DNA of 64,000 nt, taken from the NCBI GenBank assembly GCA_032871835.1, contig CM065300.1, positions 65,979,192-66,043,191 of the forward strand. The letters are read 5' to 3'. The stretch's first letter is position 1, and every line of letters begins with the position of its first letter. The DNA comes from Dipteronia dyeriana (taxonomy: Eukaryota > Streptophyta > Magnoliopsida > Sapindales > Sapindaceae). Positions 50,977-62,599 of the stretch are shown piece by piece. A program made the position numbers and the translations under genes. The notes below the pieces were generated by a model. It did no database searches. It was given only the letters and a program-made list of their open reading frames with translations, and was not told where the DNA came from.

Positions 50977-52697
50977 TGTTAGGGTTTATGCCCTAAAGCT
51001 TGTAATTTGTAAATGGAATGTTAACATAAATAAAAGAATAGTTTAATTCATTCTTCTTGTGTCATATATTGTGTATAACTTGTGCATTTAACATCCAAGA
51101 TTGCCGGATGTAATCTCAAACTGTGTATATGAATGTCTTATATAGATGGATATAGTAAGAGACTTGCCATCTAAAGAGTTTGTAGAGAGCAAATAAAGCT
51201 GGGTACTTTATTTATGGTTAATCTACAGTTGCAGTCCCTTTCCATAGTGTACGGTGATCATATCCTGGATCATTCAAACGGAGATATGAGAATGGTGACA
51301 CCTTGTATAATGTGATCACATAAGACTGTTCCATGATCTATTTAAATCTCTCACTAAGATCCGTTTAACGATGAGATTCATATATATCAACTAGTGATGA
51401 CTATATATGGGTGATCTTAATCATGAGTGTCTTATCGACTCCTTCAGATTAGATCGTGGTCTTTGATATACCATTGGTGAGGTCGGAGTTGGGATCGCGG
51501 TTTAGCTTGTAGCTGGAAAGGTTTATGCACAATAGTGGAATCCACTATTTCTTAAGAGAAGTAGATGGTAGTTCTCTTAATGGTTGATTCGGGGCTTGAA
51601 TAATATGAGCATACTTAATAAAAAGATATAATTAGAGAGGTATAACGGACATTAAGACCCAACTCTATTTTATGAACTACTTGTGGAGGATTATACCATA
51701 TGTAACAACTATATTGATAAACACCGAAAGTTATTGGTTTGTGTAAAATTATCTACAGTTGAGAGAGTGCAACATTGGGTTTTTAGTGGAATAACATCGA
51801 AGTTAATAATCGTAAAATATTAATTAAATGGTTTAATTAATTATTTCTAAGTATTATTAGAGCTCAAAATATTATGGGTCCATTAGGTCCCTTTGCTTGC
51901 CCAATCATTTTAAATAACAAGGGTTACGGTTAATTAGTTGGATTGTCCAATTAATTATGATAACAGGTATTTATTCGGGAATTAATTGAGAAATGAGATC
52001 ATTTAATTAATGAATAATGGTGATTAAATAAATTAAATAATAATATTATTTAATTATGTTATTAATCACTAGATGGAGGGTGCTAATTGATATTTGATTT
52101 TGAATAAAAGGAGATAATATGATTATTTTATTTTATTAAATTAAATATTTAAATTTTAATTTAAAGAGTTTGAATTCAAATAAAAAACTATTAATTAATA
52201 TCTTTAAAGATAAAGATTTAATTAAAATAGTTTAATTAATTATATATATATATATATATATATATGTTTTTGGAAACTAGATACACAACACAAAAACATA
52301 CGTTCAAAAGGGTTTTGAGCGTTCAGAGAAAAGAAAAAAAAATTAACCTAGAAGTGTTCTAAGGTTCGAGCAAAAAGAAAAAAAAAACTTTTTCTTCTCC
52401 CTGTGTTCTCCTGTTGTTCTTGAGTACTGTGATACGCCCACATGCCGTTACCAATCCCGGGAGATAACCAGGAAGATCATGTGGTTCAAAGCAGGAACGG
52501 ATTGAATTAAAGAGATAGAGCCTCTTACGTAAGTATGAAGAAATAGTTTCTTCTCTTCTCTTTTACTATCGATTTCGATTTCTTATTATACTGTTTCGAA
52601 AAATAGATCTTAGGGTTTACTGGCCGCAGTATTTTTTTGAAATAGTTTTTTTTTTAAGTTTATTCCGTTGCGCGATCGATAAACCGGAGACCCAACA
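50977..52697 (+). repeat. 3' LTR of the Copia half-element
   Basis: Begins TGTTAGGGTTTATGCCCTAA right after the polypurine tract. The likely end is GAGACCCAACA at 52697, giving 1721 bp; the 3' border is less certain as no second LTR is available. Contains a (TA)n run at 52241–52265. Confidence 0.65.
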
Positions 52698-52983
52698 AGA
52701 GATGCATATTAGTTGAATGAGATTTGGATTGTGTGATTAATTCTGGTTTCTTTGAATGTCCAGATATACACCATATTTTTTTTTAATTTCTTTTTGTTAC
52801 TTTTAATTCCTATATGGTGTTGGGAAGATGAATTGAATCGGTGTGTCCTTGGTCAATGATTTATTAAAAAAAAAACATTTTTGATGAAAAGTAGGATACG
52901 GTGGAGATCTAGATCTTACCTTTTTTTAATTATTTTGTTTTTAAATTATTTTTAATTTTTAATTTCTGTTTTTAAATTTAAAT
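52698..52983. other. Short spacer between two retroelements
   Basis: AT-rich, no gene or repeat structure seen. Confidence 0.5.
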
Positions 52984-53771
52984 TGTTGACGGCGATTTCT
53001 AGACTAATCCCCCGTCACACAATTAAAGCAAAGTAACAACTGATTGCAAACAAAAATAACAATAAAGTAAATGACACGGAGTTTTACGTTGTAAAACCCC
53101 GAAGTGGGGAAACGTCCACGGTTGTCAATGATAGCAACAAGAATTCACTATGATGTAAAAAATTACACACTCAATCTCTCTTTCGTACTCTTGCCCCTCA
53201 AAGTTGCGTTACCCAGTTTTAGGTGTTTTTGGGTCTATTTATACATACATAGAACCCTAATTCTTAATGTACACGTAAGGAAAGTCTTTGTTATTTGATG
53301 AAATTCTAACTTTTTAGTGTTGTGCTTTTTCTTTTGCTTGAGGTTGAGTGATACTTCAATTGTCTTTAGATCTCTTTCCTAACATGGATTTTGATATCTA
53401 TAAGGAAATTTGCTTCCTCATCAAAGTATGTTTCCAGAAGCCTTATTCAAATCATATTCTTCTTCAGCATATTTGAGTCGTAATTCCATTGAATATGGGT
53501 GTTGTCCACGTGTCATGTGTCCGATCGTCCGTTTTCCTGACCATTTTTTTACCCCGATCATCGATTCTACCCGACCCTGGTCCTGACCATCTTGACACCC
53601 CAATCAGGTTTTCTAACTCGATCATCTGCTTTATCTGAGTCGGGAGCGATTGGTCGAGTTTTCTCAATCCTACTCATGGTAACTTAATCTGATCATCTTC
53701 TAGTGACGTGGCACCCCGACCTCAGTCTTTTGCTGACATGTCACATCACCTAAGTTTTTCCAATAACAACA
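52984..53771 (-). repeat. 3' LTR of Tat element 2
   Basis: 788 bp. On the minus strand it begins TGTTGTTATTGG after the polypurine tract and ends AGAAATCGCCGTCAACA, close to the LTR end AGAAATCGACGTTAACA of Tat element 1. The palindrome TTTTAC-GTT-GTAAAA is at 53082–53096. Confidence 0.75.
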
Positions 53772-53780
53772 CCCCTTTAA
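53772..53780 (-). other. Polypurine tract of Tat element 2
   Basis: The minus strand reads TTAAAGGGG directly before the LTR start TGTTGTTATT. Confidence 0.65.
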
Positions 53781-55321
53781 ACATAGAAGACTGAGTATCT
53801 CGCTAGAAATAGAACTCACTCGACGAAGTATGTTTAACTTATTATTATTTTTTATTGTAGAGCACTTGAATGTGCATTTAATGCTTTGTGGCTGAACGTT
53901 AATGTCAATCACGCTCATTTCGGTTGACGCAATCACGTATCCACATTTTCAAATCTCAAAAGGCGAGGGTTTTTCATTCCGTGTGACCTACCCCCATTTG
54001 CGTCTGATGGTGTACGCATGTTCCTATTACATCATCCGTCCCTATATATTGCTAAAAAAACTTTTCATTTTTCCTCCATGATTTCATACTGATTTCTCAC
54101 AGAAAACTCTAACTTTTATTTTCTTTCAGATTTTTTGCTTTCCACCTTGTAATTCTTGTGTTTTCATCACATCATGTGCACATCTCTGGTATGGACCCCG
54201 ACTATTCGTTATCGATATTTTAAACTTCTCATGCATGCTATTGAGGCTGGCCATAAGGAAAATATTGATAGGCTTGAGTCTCTTCTTTGGGGTTGTTTTC
54301 CTCTATCTCAGCCTATTGCTTTAAACATGAATTACTCTATAGCCTGTCCCAGGTTTTTTCCTTCTTCTTCTAACCCTCTTGGTTCCACTTCTGTTCGTGT
54401 CCCTTCAAATATGTCAAAGACAACAAGGCAAACTCCTAGGGCTTCTCTTAAAGAGACTGTTCATTTGGCGAACGACTTGAAGATAGCTTCCCAAACGTTG
54501 AAGATGAAGGATGTCTCAAGGGAACGACGGGCTCATATGCTGGGATTTTCAACAGACCATCCTTGGACCTTTGATCTTGAGATTAATATGGTGAATGATG
54601 AGGATTTTACAAAGTTTAGGGCCCGGTTTGACATTCCTTGTTCGGTATAGCTGTATTGTAATGGTGATCGTGTAGTGTGGAACCCACCCCCTAGTACAGT
54701 TGCAGTTTATGGGGCCATGTTGTCTTCTAGGGTGACTTTCCATTTGCAGCATTTCATTGCCCGCTTCTTGGCAGATGCGGGTGTCACCCTCGCCCAGCTG
54801 ACCCCCAATTCGTACAGGGTGTTGATCGGCCTATGGCATTTATGGAGAAAGATTGAAATACCCCCAGACCTTCCAAGAGATACGCACTTTTTGTACCTTG
54901 GGTCAGTCCGATACAGGCGGGACATTTTATCTCCAGTCGACGTCACCGAGCAACTGGATCCACCATGGTTATAAGAATAAACCTGCTCCTTCTACGCATA
55001 AAGACCATAAAGGTTTCATTTAGGGGTTTCCATCTTCTAACAATTACTGGAAGAACAATTGGTTTTTTGTTAGGGGAGATTGGTGTGAGGTCGTGGTGGC
55101 CGGCTCAACCCATCAACTAAACCGAAATAGAGTCATAAGGCATTTCTGTAGCCCCAAGCTATGGAACAAGGTTGCACCCGTTATGACCCGGGAGCAAGCC
55201 GATACCGTTGTTAAGGCGGCCCAGACTGCTTGAGAGGTTAGGGATCACCGTAACTTATACTTGGAGAAGGAGTTGATTGAACTAGGTCTCTTTCCCGAGA
55301 TATCCGCTCGGTGCATGCATA

Positions 55322-55401
55322 GTAAGTTTATGTTTCTGAGTTTTACTGGTAGTGGCTTATTATTTTTGTTGCTCATTACTCTCTGTATGCTTCCTTTTTA
55401 G
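55322..55401 (+). other. Predicted intron B of antisense gene, Tat element 2
   Basis: Donor A|GTAAGTTTATG, acceptor TTCCTTTTTAG (80 bp). The exon then reads YELDIFVGEQ. It matches the intron at 26107–26185 in Tat element 1. Confidence 0.65.
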
Positions 55402-56709
55402 TATATGAACTAGATATCTTCGTTGGCGAGCAGACTGAGAAAGCTAAGAACCTCGATCGGGTGAGTCAAAAAACTGCTGCTGACTAGATGACTCAAGGCA
55501 TTGCTCATCTGGAACATGACTTGGTGGAGCATATTTATGAGTCCGATCATGACTTTTCAACTATTCCTGTTGACTAGGCTGTGGCAAACAGTTGTGATGC
55601 CCCTCCCCCTCGGAGCGGTCAGACGGGATCTTATAGAGATAGGTTTGGTCGAGTTCATTCTTCCACAGAAGGGCTGACCGCGACAGGTCGAGAGGGAGAG
55701 ATCAAGTCGAGATAGGCCTTTTAGGGACAGGAGGAGTCGAGAGGAACCAAGTAAGGGAAAAGCCCATAAGACCAGGTCTGATGACAATGTCTTGGGTAGT
55801 CAAATAGTCAAAACAGTCGAGGGATCTTCTGCCCCAAGGTCATCTGTAAAAGGAGGGATATTATGAGTAAGGCAAACCTGTTGCCATCTCGGTCAGAAGT
55901 TGCCCCTAATCTTTTGGATGAAAAGAAGGATGATGATCAAGGGACATTAACTGAGCTGATTCAAAGGGAGCAACGGTCAAAGAAAAACGATGATCAGGTG
56001 TTGCGACGTCTTCTGCTGTCCCATCTAAGACAGTTATTGCCATAGAGGCAGCAATACCTCCACATTGCTCCTTGCCTTCTCAAATTCAACCCGATAGTTC
56101 CCTAGCGGATCCTCCATCACATCGCCCAGGGAAGGCTCCCATGGAGTTTTCAGTCAAATGCCAAATAGTCTTCACAGATTCAGACTTCGATGACGGGGAG
56201 CGTAACTCGGAGGAGTTATTCATTGACGACGAAGTGTTGTACGTCATAAAGGAACAAATGCTTAGTCCGGTGTTAAAGTCGAAGACTGGTGCTACAGTAA
56301 AATTAGTCAAAGATGCTCCGACAATCCTGCCTTGGGATAAACCCCCCCCCCCCCCCTCACACTACCTGGGTCTTTTGCCAAGGATGGTGTCAGTAGAGGT
56401 CAAGTTCTCGAGGGGCAAAGTCACGAAGCTCTTGAAGTTGCCTCTTAAACTGGTGAAAGTATCGAGGCTGGCCTGACCCTTCCTATGACGCTTCCAACTA
56501 TCTCTGCTTCTGACCGACCCATTCTATCAATAACTCAGGATGCTTCGATCTCTTTGTCCCTTCACTAAAGTGAATTTCGAACTGACCCCCTTTCCATGCT
56601 TCATTCCATGTCAGCCGGTGAAGGATATATCAGTGATGGCTACTGGAAGGGGGCCAAGGCTGTTAGTCCATATGAGAGGTTTTAGATGATTTTTAATAAC
56701 GGAATTTTT

Positions 56710-56777
56710 GTAAGTACCTTCCATATCATCCTTCTCCTGCCCACCATATGGTTTCCATAACTCTCACTTTTTTCCAG
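56710..56777 (+). other. Predicted intron A of antisense gene, Tat element 2
   Basis: Donor TTTTT|GTAAGTACC, acceptor ACTTTTTTCCAG (68 bp). The downstream exon begins EVEELTRALD at the start of the coiled coil, as after the intron 25312–25384 in Tat element 1. Confidence 0.65.
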
Positions 56778-57775
56778 GAGGTGGAAGAGCTGACTCGGGC
56801 CTTGGATGATCAAAAGAGGCAGGCTGTAAAGATATCTCGGCAGAAAAAGGCCCTTGTGTGAAATATGATGCCCTCAAATCTTCTTCTGCCAGCGCCTCCA
56901 AAGTCAAGCAATATGAGAAGAAGCTGAAAACCCATGCTGGTATCGAGCTTGCCCAATCCAACATCCAAGAAATGGCTTCTGCATCAGAGACAACTCTTAA
57001 GCAACTTACCACAAGAAAAGTTCAACTAGAGAAAAGGGTTGCCAGAGCAGAATCGTTAAACACTCAACTTGAGTCGAGGGTCATCTTGGCTGAGACAATA
57101 GACAAGAAAGCCTAGGAGGAGACTCAGCTTGCCCAAGACACTTTTACCTCTGCCTAGGTGGCCATGCTCGAAACGTAATAGGTATCTAAGTAGGCTCAGA
57201 TGTATTATGAGTTCTTTGTTAGGGACTTGGATGGTCAACAAGCTAGTATGGAAGTGCTTTCTCAGGAGGCTAGGTCAGCCTTTGAGGTCTAGAAAGTGGA
57301 CCGCTATAAAAGATCCCCGGCTTTTGACGCTGTCATGCTGAGGGAATTCAAAAGGGGACTGACCACCGCTCGACCATTCTTTGGGGTCAATGAGAGATCT
57401 TTGAAGGACGCTCGCCGCGAATGGGACAGGGTCATCCAGAAGCACAATGATGAGTCTCTGGAAGCTATAAGGAATAAGAGGATTCATTGGAAGGCCTACT
57501 GCTGATCGATCAAGAAAGATCCTCATCTTATGCATCTGGAGCTTTCTTCAATGTCTTCTCTGGTAGTTTTCCATGCTAATGAAGAAAGTAGTGCTTTAAC
57601 TAAGAGCGCCGATATTGATCCTTTGCTAGGCACTGACTACTCTCCCTTTATGGTTGATGAGCTTGAGGACAACATCACTTAGTTGAATTTTGAAGACTTA
57701 AGCCAAGACCATGGTAGCAATGCTTCTTGTGGAGGTTCCCATTCCAGAGGTCTTTCCAACACTTCAAATGTTTAA

Positions 57776-59200
57776 ATTTTATTTTTTTTAGTTGCCTCCT
57801 TGTACACTGGTTACTCCATTAATAAAATGAAATTTGTTTTTTTTTTTTGTTTCTGAATGCTTTATGATTGATTGTGATGGCTTATCAACTTGAACTATGT
57901 GTGTTATGCCATATCTAAGTTAATCGTTTTGGTTGTGATCACATCCTCCTGTGCAATGGTTTTAATCTTGACCAAGACATTTTATTAGCCCAAGCTACAT
58001 TGAGTCTATTGTCCTGACTTCGACCAAGTAACTTCGTGTGACAGAGCTTGAAATGGCTCTTGTGTAGGCGGAGTCGGGTGGCCGTCCAGTCAACCAACCA
58101 ATTACTCAAGCCCCTGATCATCATGTTATTTTTATAACAAGAAGTGTTCTCTTAAAACCCATTTACATGGTATCTAGTTTATAGACATTTGTCTTTTATC
58201 CATCAATTAAGTCATTGGGATGTCTCCCAATAGTCTGTTGATCAAGATTCATTGCAACATGGTATCTTGTATTTTACTATCTTAACAAGTGCCTTGTCGC
58301 ACCTATTTTTAAGCAAAAATACTTATCCCTTGTTTAACTCTTGGCACATCTCATCAGGCGTTTAAGACCTAAAGGTGCCTTAGCAGTGCTTTATTGCACC
58401 CATCTAGTTTTGGTGAGTGTACATTGTTTTTGCAACATGTGCTTTTAGCCCTCTCACTGGGCCTCTCGGATGCCCCCACCGGACACAAAAACATTTCTAG
58501 GTGCCCCGAGATTGCTTTTGTATACAAAAGTAAAATTTTTAAACGCTATTTTTGATATATGAAATTGTTCCCTAAAAGGGCTTTTATTAAATGCTAAAAA
58601 GAAAAATGAAATAATCAGCTAACAAAATGAAATTAATCTCTAAAGAAATAAGAACAAGCTAGAAGAACTGAGGGACCCTTAAGAGTAGAAAAATTTTAGG
58701 TACTGGGCATTGCATGGCATGAGTAACTCGTTTCCTTCTGATCGGGCGAGACGACAAGCCCCATGTCTAGCCAATCAGACCACATTGTACGGACATTCTC
58801 ATTTGTCTGCCAGAGCCTCGACTGACTTATCTCTGGTGTTGGGTGACACCCTTCTCAAAACTGGATCTTCAAGTTGGAATCTTATGATTCAAACTTATAA
58901 GTTATAGTATCTAGCGACCCTTTGTTGATAGGCCGCGATCCTTACTCTTGACATATCTTTTTTTTTTCCAACTCATCTAAGTTCTGCTCTAGCATACCAA
59001 CATTCGACTCGTGATGGTAGAGATACACCCTTGGTGAGTTATGAATTACTTCGATTGGGATTACTACCTCCGTCTCAAATGCCAGCGAATAAGGGGTTTC
59101 CCTTATTGAAGTTCTTTATGTGGTTCGGTAAGTCCATAGAACTTCATGTAGTTTGTCTACCTAGTTCCCTTTCTTGGCATATAGTTTTGCCTTCGAGGTG
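57776..59200. other. Spacer between antisense gene and integrase in Tat element 2
   Basis: Matches in position the spacer 23460–24450 of Tat element 1. Its minus-strand right part should contain the degenerate integrase C-terminus. No clear motif or array like that of element 1 was recognised. Confidence 0.45.
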
Positions 59201-59239
59201 TGCTTGATTATTTTGTTTACAGCTTCTTTCTGGCCGTTG

Positions 59240-59910
59240 GTCTAAGGGTGAGCTGGTGTGGTATAATTTTTTATATTGAAATCCCAGCATATGTTTCTAA
59301 AATTGACAGTGTCAAATTGAGTTCCATTATCTGTGAGTATCATGTCTGGGATTCCAAACAAGTAGATGACGTTCTTCTTGACAAAATTCGTCGTATTGGC
59401 TTCGGTTATGCATACCATCACTTCTACCTCGACCCATTTGGTGAAGTGATCTATGGCCACAATAGTGTGTTTTGCCCCGTATTTGGTTGCAGCAGGCATT
59501 GGGTCGATCAAGTCTAACTCCCACATGGTGAACGACCAAGGTGATGACAAACTCTTCAACTGTTTAGGAGGCCTCTTATGTCGCTAGCTATTTTTGACAA
59601 CCCCTACATTGGTCCGTGACCGCCTGAGCTTCTTGGAATAAGGTTGGCCATTAGAAGCCTTGTCTGATAGTTTTGTATGCCAAGCTTTAACCTCAAGAGT
59701 GATTTCGACATACTCCCCTGTGGACGCTATCTAATATCCGTCTGACCTCCGTTGGACAGACACATCTTTACAGGGATTGAATACCTTGTAGCTCTATACC
59801 TGAGGTGTTTTGCTTCAATTGCCTCCGTTGGCAGTGTTCCACTCTCTAGGTAGTCCCTGATCGGGGTCATCCAAGTGATTTGGCCTTTTCCCACTGCACT
59901 TATCTCCAAT
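59240..59910 (-). pseudogene. Tat integrase of element 2
   Basis: Frame 59559–59242 on the minus strand holds the core: ELDLIDPM, VAIDHFTKWVEVEV (first Asp), MILTDNGTQFD (second Asp) and the end of the PAHP segment. The catalytic-Glu block follows in another frame below 59242. Broken zinc-binding sequences lie up to about 59910. Inactive. Confidence 0.85.
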
Positions 59911-59969
59911 ATCTCTTTTTTGTCGTCGATGCTTGGCCTTTTAAGATGGGCAACTAGGATAGTCTTTGA

Positions 59970-60764
59970 CTATACACCGATAGTGGCTGACACTAACTTT
60001 GACAAAGCATCTGCCTTTTCATTACTCTCTCTCAGGATCTGGGTGACTCTGTACGTTTTGAATCTCCATAACAATATTTTGGCCAACCCCAAGTATGCGA
60101 CTATGTTGTTATCCTTGGCTTGATACTCATCAAAAACTTTGTTTACAACCACTTGCAAGTCACTGAATATTTCTAGCTCATATACCCCTAAAGCCATGCA
60201 AACTCTGAGCCCTGCCAAAAGTGCCTCATACTCGGTCATGTTATTGGTAGTTTTGAAGTCAAACCGTAAGGCACATTCTACATGATCACCTTCTAGGGTA
60301 GATATAACTATCCTGACCCCGCTGCCATGCGTGTTTGACGACCCATCTACATATAGTTTCCACGCGAGCTCATCATTCTTTTTTAACATCCTGATTACTT
60401 CGTTGTTTGGCTCGGCGAACTCTGTGATCATGTCAGCCACGACTTGCCCTTTTATTACGGCCTTTGACAGGTATGCTATCTCAAACTTGCTTAAATCCAC
60501 AGCCCATCTAGTTAGTCTTTCGGACACCTCGGGTTTGGACATAATTTGCTTCAATGGACAGTCCGTATAGACCTCGATCCTGTGGGCTTGGAAATACGAC
60601 CTTAGCTTCCTAGCTACAGTTACATGGGCCAACGCCATCTGCTCGGCCGGTGAGTACCTTGTCTCGGCTGGTAACAAAGCTTTACTAGTATAATACACTG
60701 GCTTTTGTACCCCTTTATCAAGTATGATCAATACTGAACTTGTTGCTACAAGCGTTACGGACAA
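59970..60764 (-). pseudogene. RNase H and archaeal-type RNase H of Tat element 2
   Basis: An unbroken 264-codon frame. The first half is the Gypsy RNase H (VYYTSKALLPAETRYSPAEQ, EVYTDCPLKQIMSKPEVSER). The second half is the archaeal-type RNase H of Tat elements (WKLYVDGSSNTHGSG, TEYEALLAGLRV, LEIFSDLQVVVNKV, NEKADALSKL), whose acidic residues D, E, D and D are all readable. It is the best-preserved enzyme domain of this element, though RT upstream and integrase downstream are in other frames. Confidence 0.9.
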
Positions 60765-60789
60765 GGGGTTTGGATAGAATCAGCGATTT

Positions 60790-61720
60790 CCCCATATATT
60801 CTTTGATCCTTTTGAAGGTCTGCTCACACTCTGCATTTCATTCGACCCCCTTACCATTCTTAATTGCCTTAAAAAGGGAAGGCATTTGTCAATTGACTTA
60901 CTTATGAATCGATTCAGGGATGCCAAGCACCCCGTTAGCCTCTAGACCTCTTTCAATGTTTGTGGGGACCTCATTTCCTCTAACGCCTTTATTTTTTTTG
61001 GTTGACTTCAATTCCCCTCTGGTGAACTTGGAACCCTAGGAATCTTCCTGAAGGCACTCAAAGATGCACTTTTTTGGGTTAAGCTTCAAACCAAACCTTC
61101 GTAGCACCCCGAATGTTTTCCTTAGATCTTTTAGATGTTCCTCTAACGTTATGCTTTTGGTCAGCATATCATCCACATATACTTCCATGTTTCTGCCGAT
61201 CTGTCAAGCGAACATCTTGTTTACCAACCTCTGGTAAGTTACCCTGACATTTTTGAGACTAAAGGGCATGACTTTGTAGCAATATAGCCCCTGGTCGGTG
61301 GTAAAGAACGTCTTGTCCTCCTCAAGTTCAAACATCTTAATCTAGTTGTACCCCGAGTATGCATCCATAAAGCTCAACAGTTCATGACCAGTCGTCGCAT
61401 CCACTAATTGATCAATACGAAGCAGAGGGAAGCTATCATTTGGACACACTTTGTTGAGGTCGGTGAAATCCACACATATCCTCCACTAGCCATTCTTCCT
61501 TTTTACCAGCACCACGTTGGCCACCCATTATGGGTACTTTACTTCCCTTATAGATCCTGCTGCTAACAGCTTTTCTACTTCTTCCTTAATTGCATTGCTT
61601 CTCTCTGGGTTAAACAGTCTCTTTTTCTGAACAATCGGCTTGTGGTCGAGGTCGACTGCTAAATAGTGCGAGATTATCTTTGTATCAATTCCTGACATAT
61701 CCTCATGTTTCCATGCAAAC
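60790..61720 (-). pseudogene. Reverse transcriptase of Tat element 2
   Basis: The N-terminal part is in frame 62055–61528 (NVFAWKHEDMSGIDTKIISH, EEVEKLLAAGSIREVKYP). Past a stop, broken frames hold FMDAYSGYN, the catalytic YVDDM near 61166–61182 and the thumb/connection segment to about 60800. It retains the region deleted in Tat element 1. Not functional. Confidence 0.82.
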
Positions 61721-62150
61721 ACATTTTTATATTCCTTCATTTGTTTGACTATCTCATCATGTACTTGTTTTGTCAGTCGAGCCCCGAGCCTTACAGCTTT
61801 TTCGGGGCTATGGTCATCAATTGCAACCTCTATGGTCGGTTCATCTTCCTGACTTTTTCCATTTTCCGGAGGTGTTTCCCTTGGGTCCAGCTCGAATCGG
61901 GTCAGGGTTTCCACCCTGACTTCCACGTCATCTATCTTCTGGTCTTCACACTTCTCAAGGGCGTACAATTGCATTACCCCCGACTTTGCTTTCTCCATGT
62001 ATACAACCAGATTTGCCTTTCTTGACCATTCTTGTGAGCTTTTCTTGATTCCCACTTATGTTTCTGTAGGAAACTTCACCATTAGTGCATAAATGGTTGT
62101 CACAATTTTTGTTTGTTCAAGAAATGTCGGCCTAGTAAGGCGTTATATGG

Positions 62151-62567
62151 CTAATTCTTTACGTTCACGACCATAAAATCTAATAACACTGTCTTGGTAT
62201 AAGGAAAGCTACCGATCCCCACATGTAGCTTCACCGTTACTAATGACCTCACTTCCGCTCCTCCGAAGCCTCTAAGTGGGACTTTGAATGGTTGAAGGTC
62301 TCTTCTTTGCAGCCCGAGTTGGTCAAACACTTCCACACTCAGAATATCTATCGAGTTTCCATTGTTGATTAGTACCCTTCTTACATCCCTATGGCCTACG
62401 CAGACCGACACTATAATTGCATCGTTCGGCCTTACTTCTGATGCATGTGCGTCTGTTTCGGTAAAAATTATAGGATCCCAACCTTGTTTGAATCTCTTTT
62501 GATCGGGCCCCAATATATTTAATTTGAGGTTTCTCTGACTGTCTATAGCTTCTCTGACTTCAGACAT
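62151..62567 (-). pseudogene. Aspartic protease of Tat element 2
   Basis: The open minus-strand frame includes KQGWDPIIFTETDAH, the active-site segment RVLINNGNSIDIL, and VRSLVTVKLHVGIGSF. The catalytic D-S/T-G is replaced by N-N-G, so the protease should be inactive. A stop at the end separates it from the NALLGR block. Confidence 0.82.
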
Positions 62568-62599
62568 TCTTTCTCGACTGCTACCCCCGGTGTATGGTC

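Larger units (their letters stand above)
54191..57775 (+). pseudogene. Antisense spliced gene of Tat element 2 (Transposase_28-like, coiled coil)
   Basis: Plus strand, opposite to this element's gag-pol. It starts at ATG 54191 (MDPD...), shifting into frame 54156–54650 (RYRYFKLLMHAIEAGHKENI aligns with the start of the copy at 27332). That frame then carries FTKFRARFDIPCSV. Frame 54675–54974 has VWNPPPSTVAVYGAML and the membrane-like HLQHFIARFLADAGVTL, the part resembling the Transposase_28 family. GT–AG introns are at 55322–55401 and 56710–56777. A low-complexity middle follows, then a coiled coil (56778–57115) and the VDRYKRSPAFDAVMLREFKR block (57296–57505). The end is at about 57775. Several stops and shifts make this copy inactive. 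Function unknown. Confidence 0.75.
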
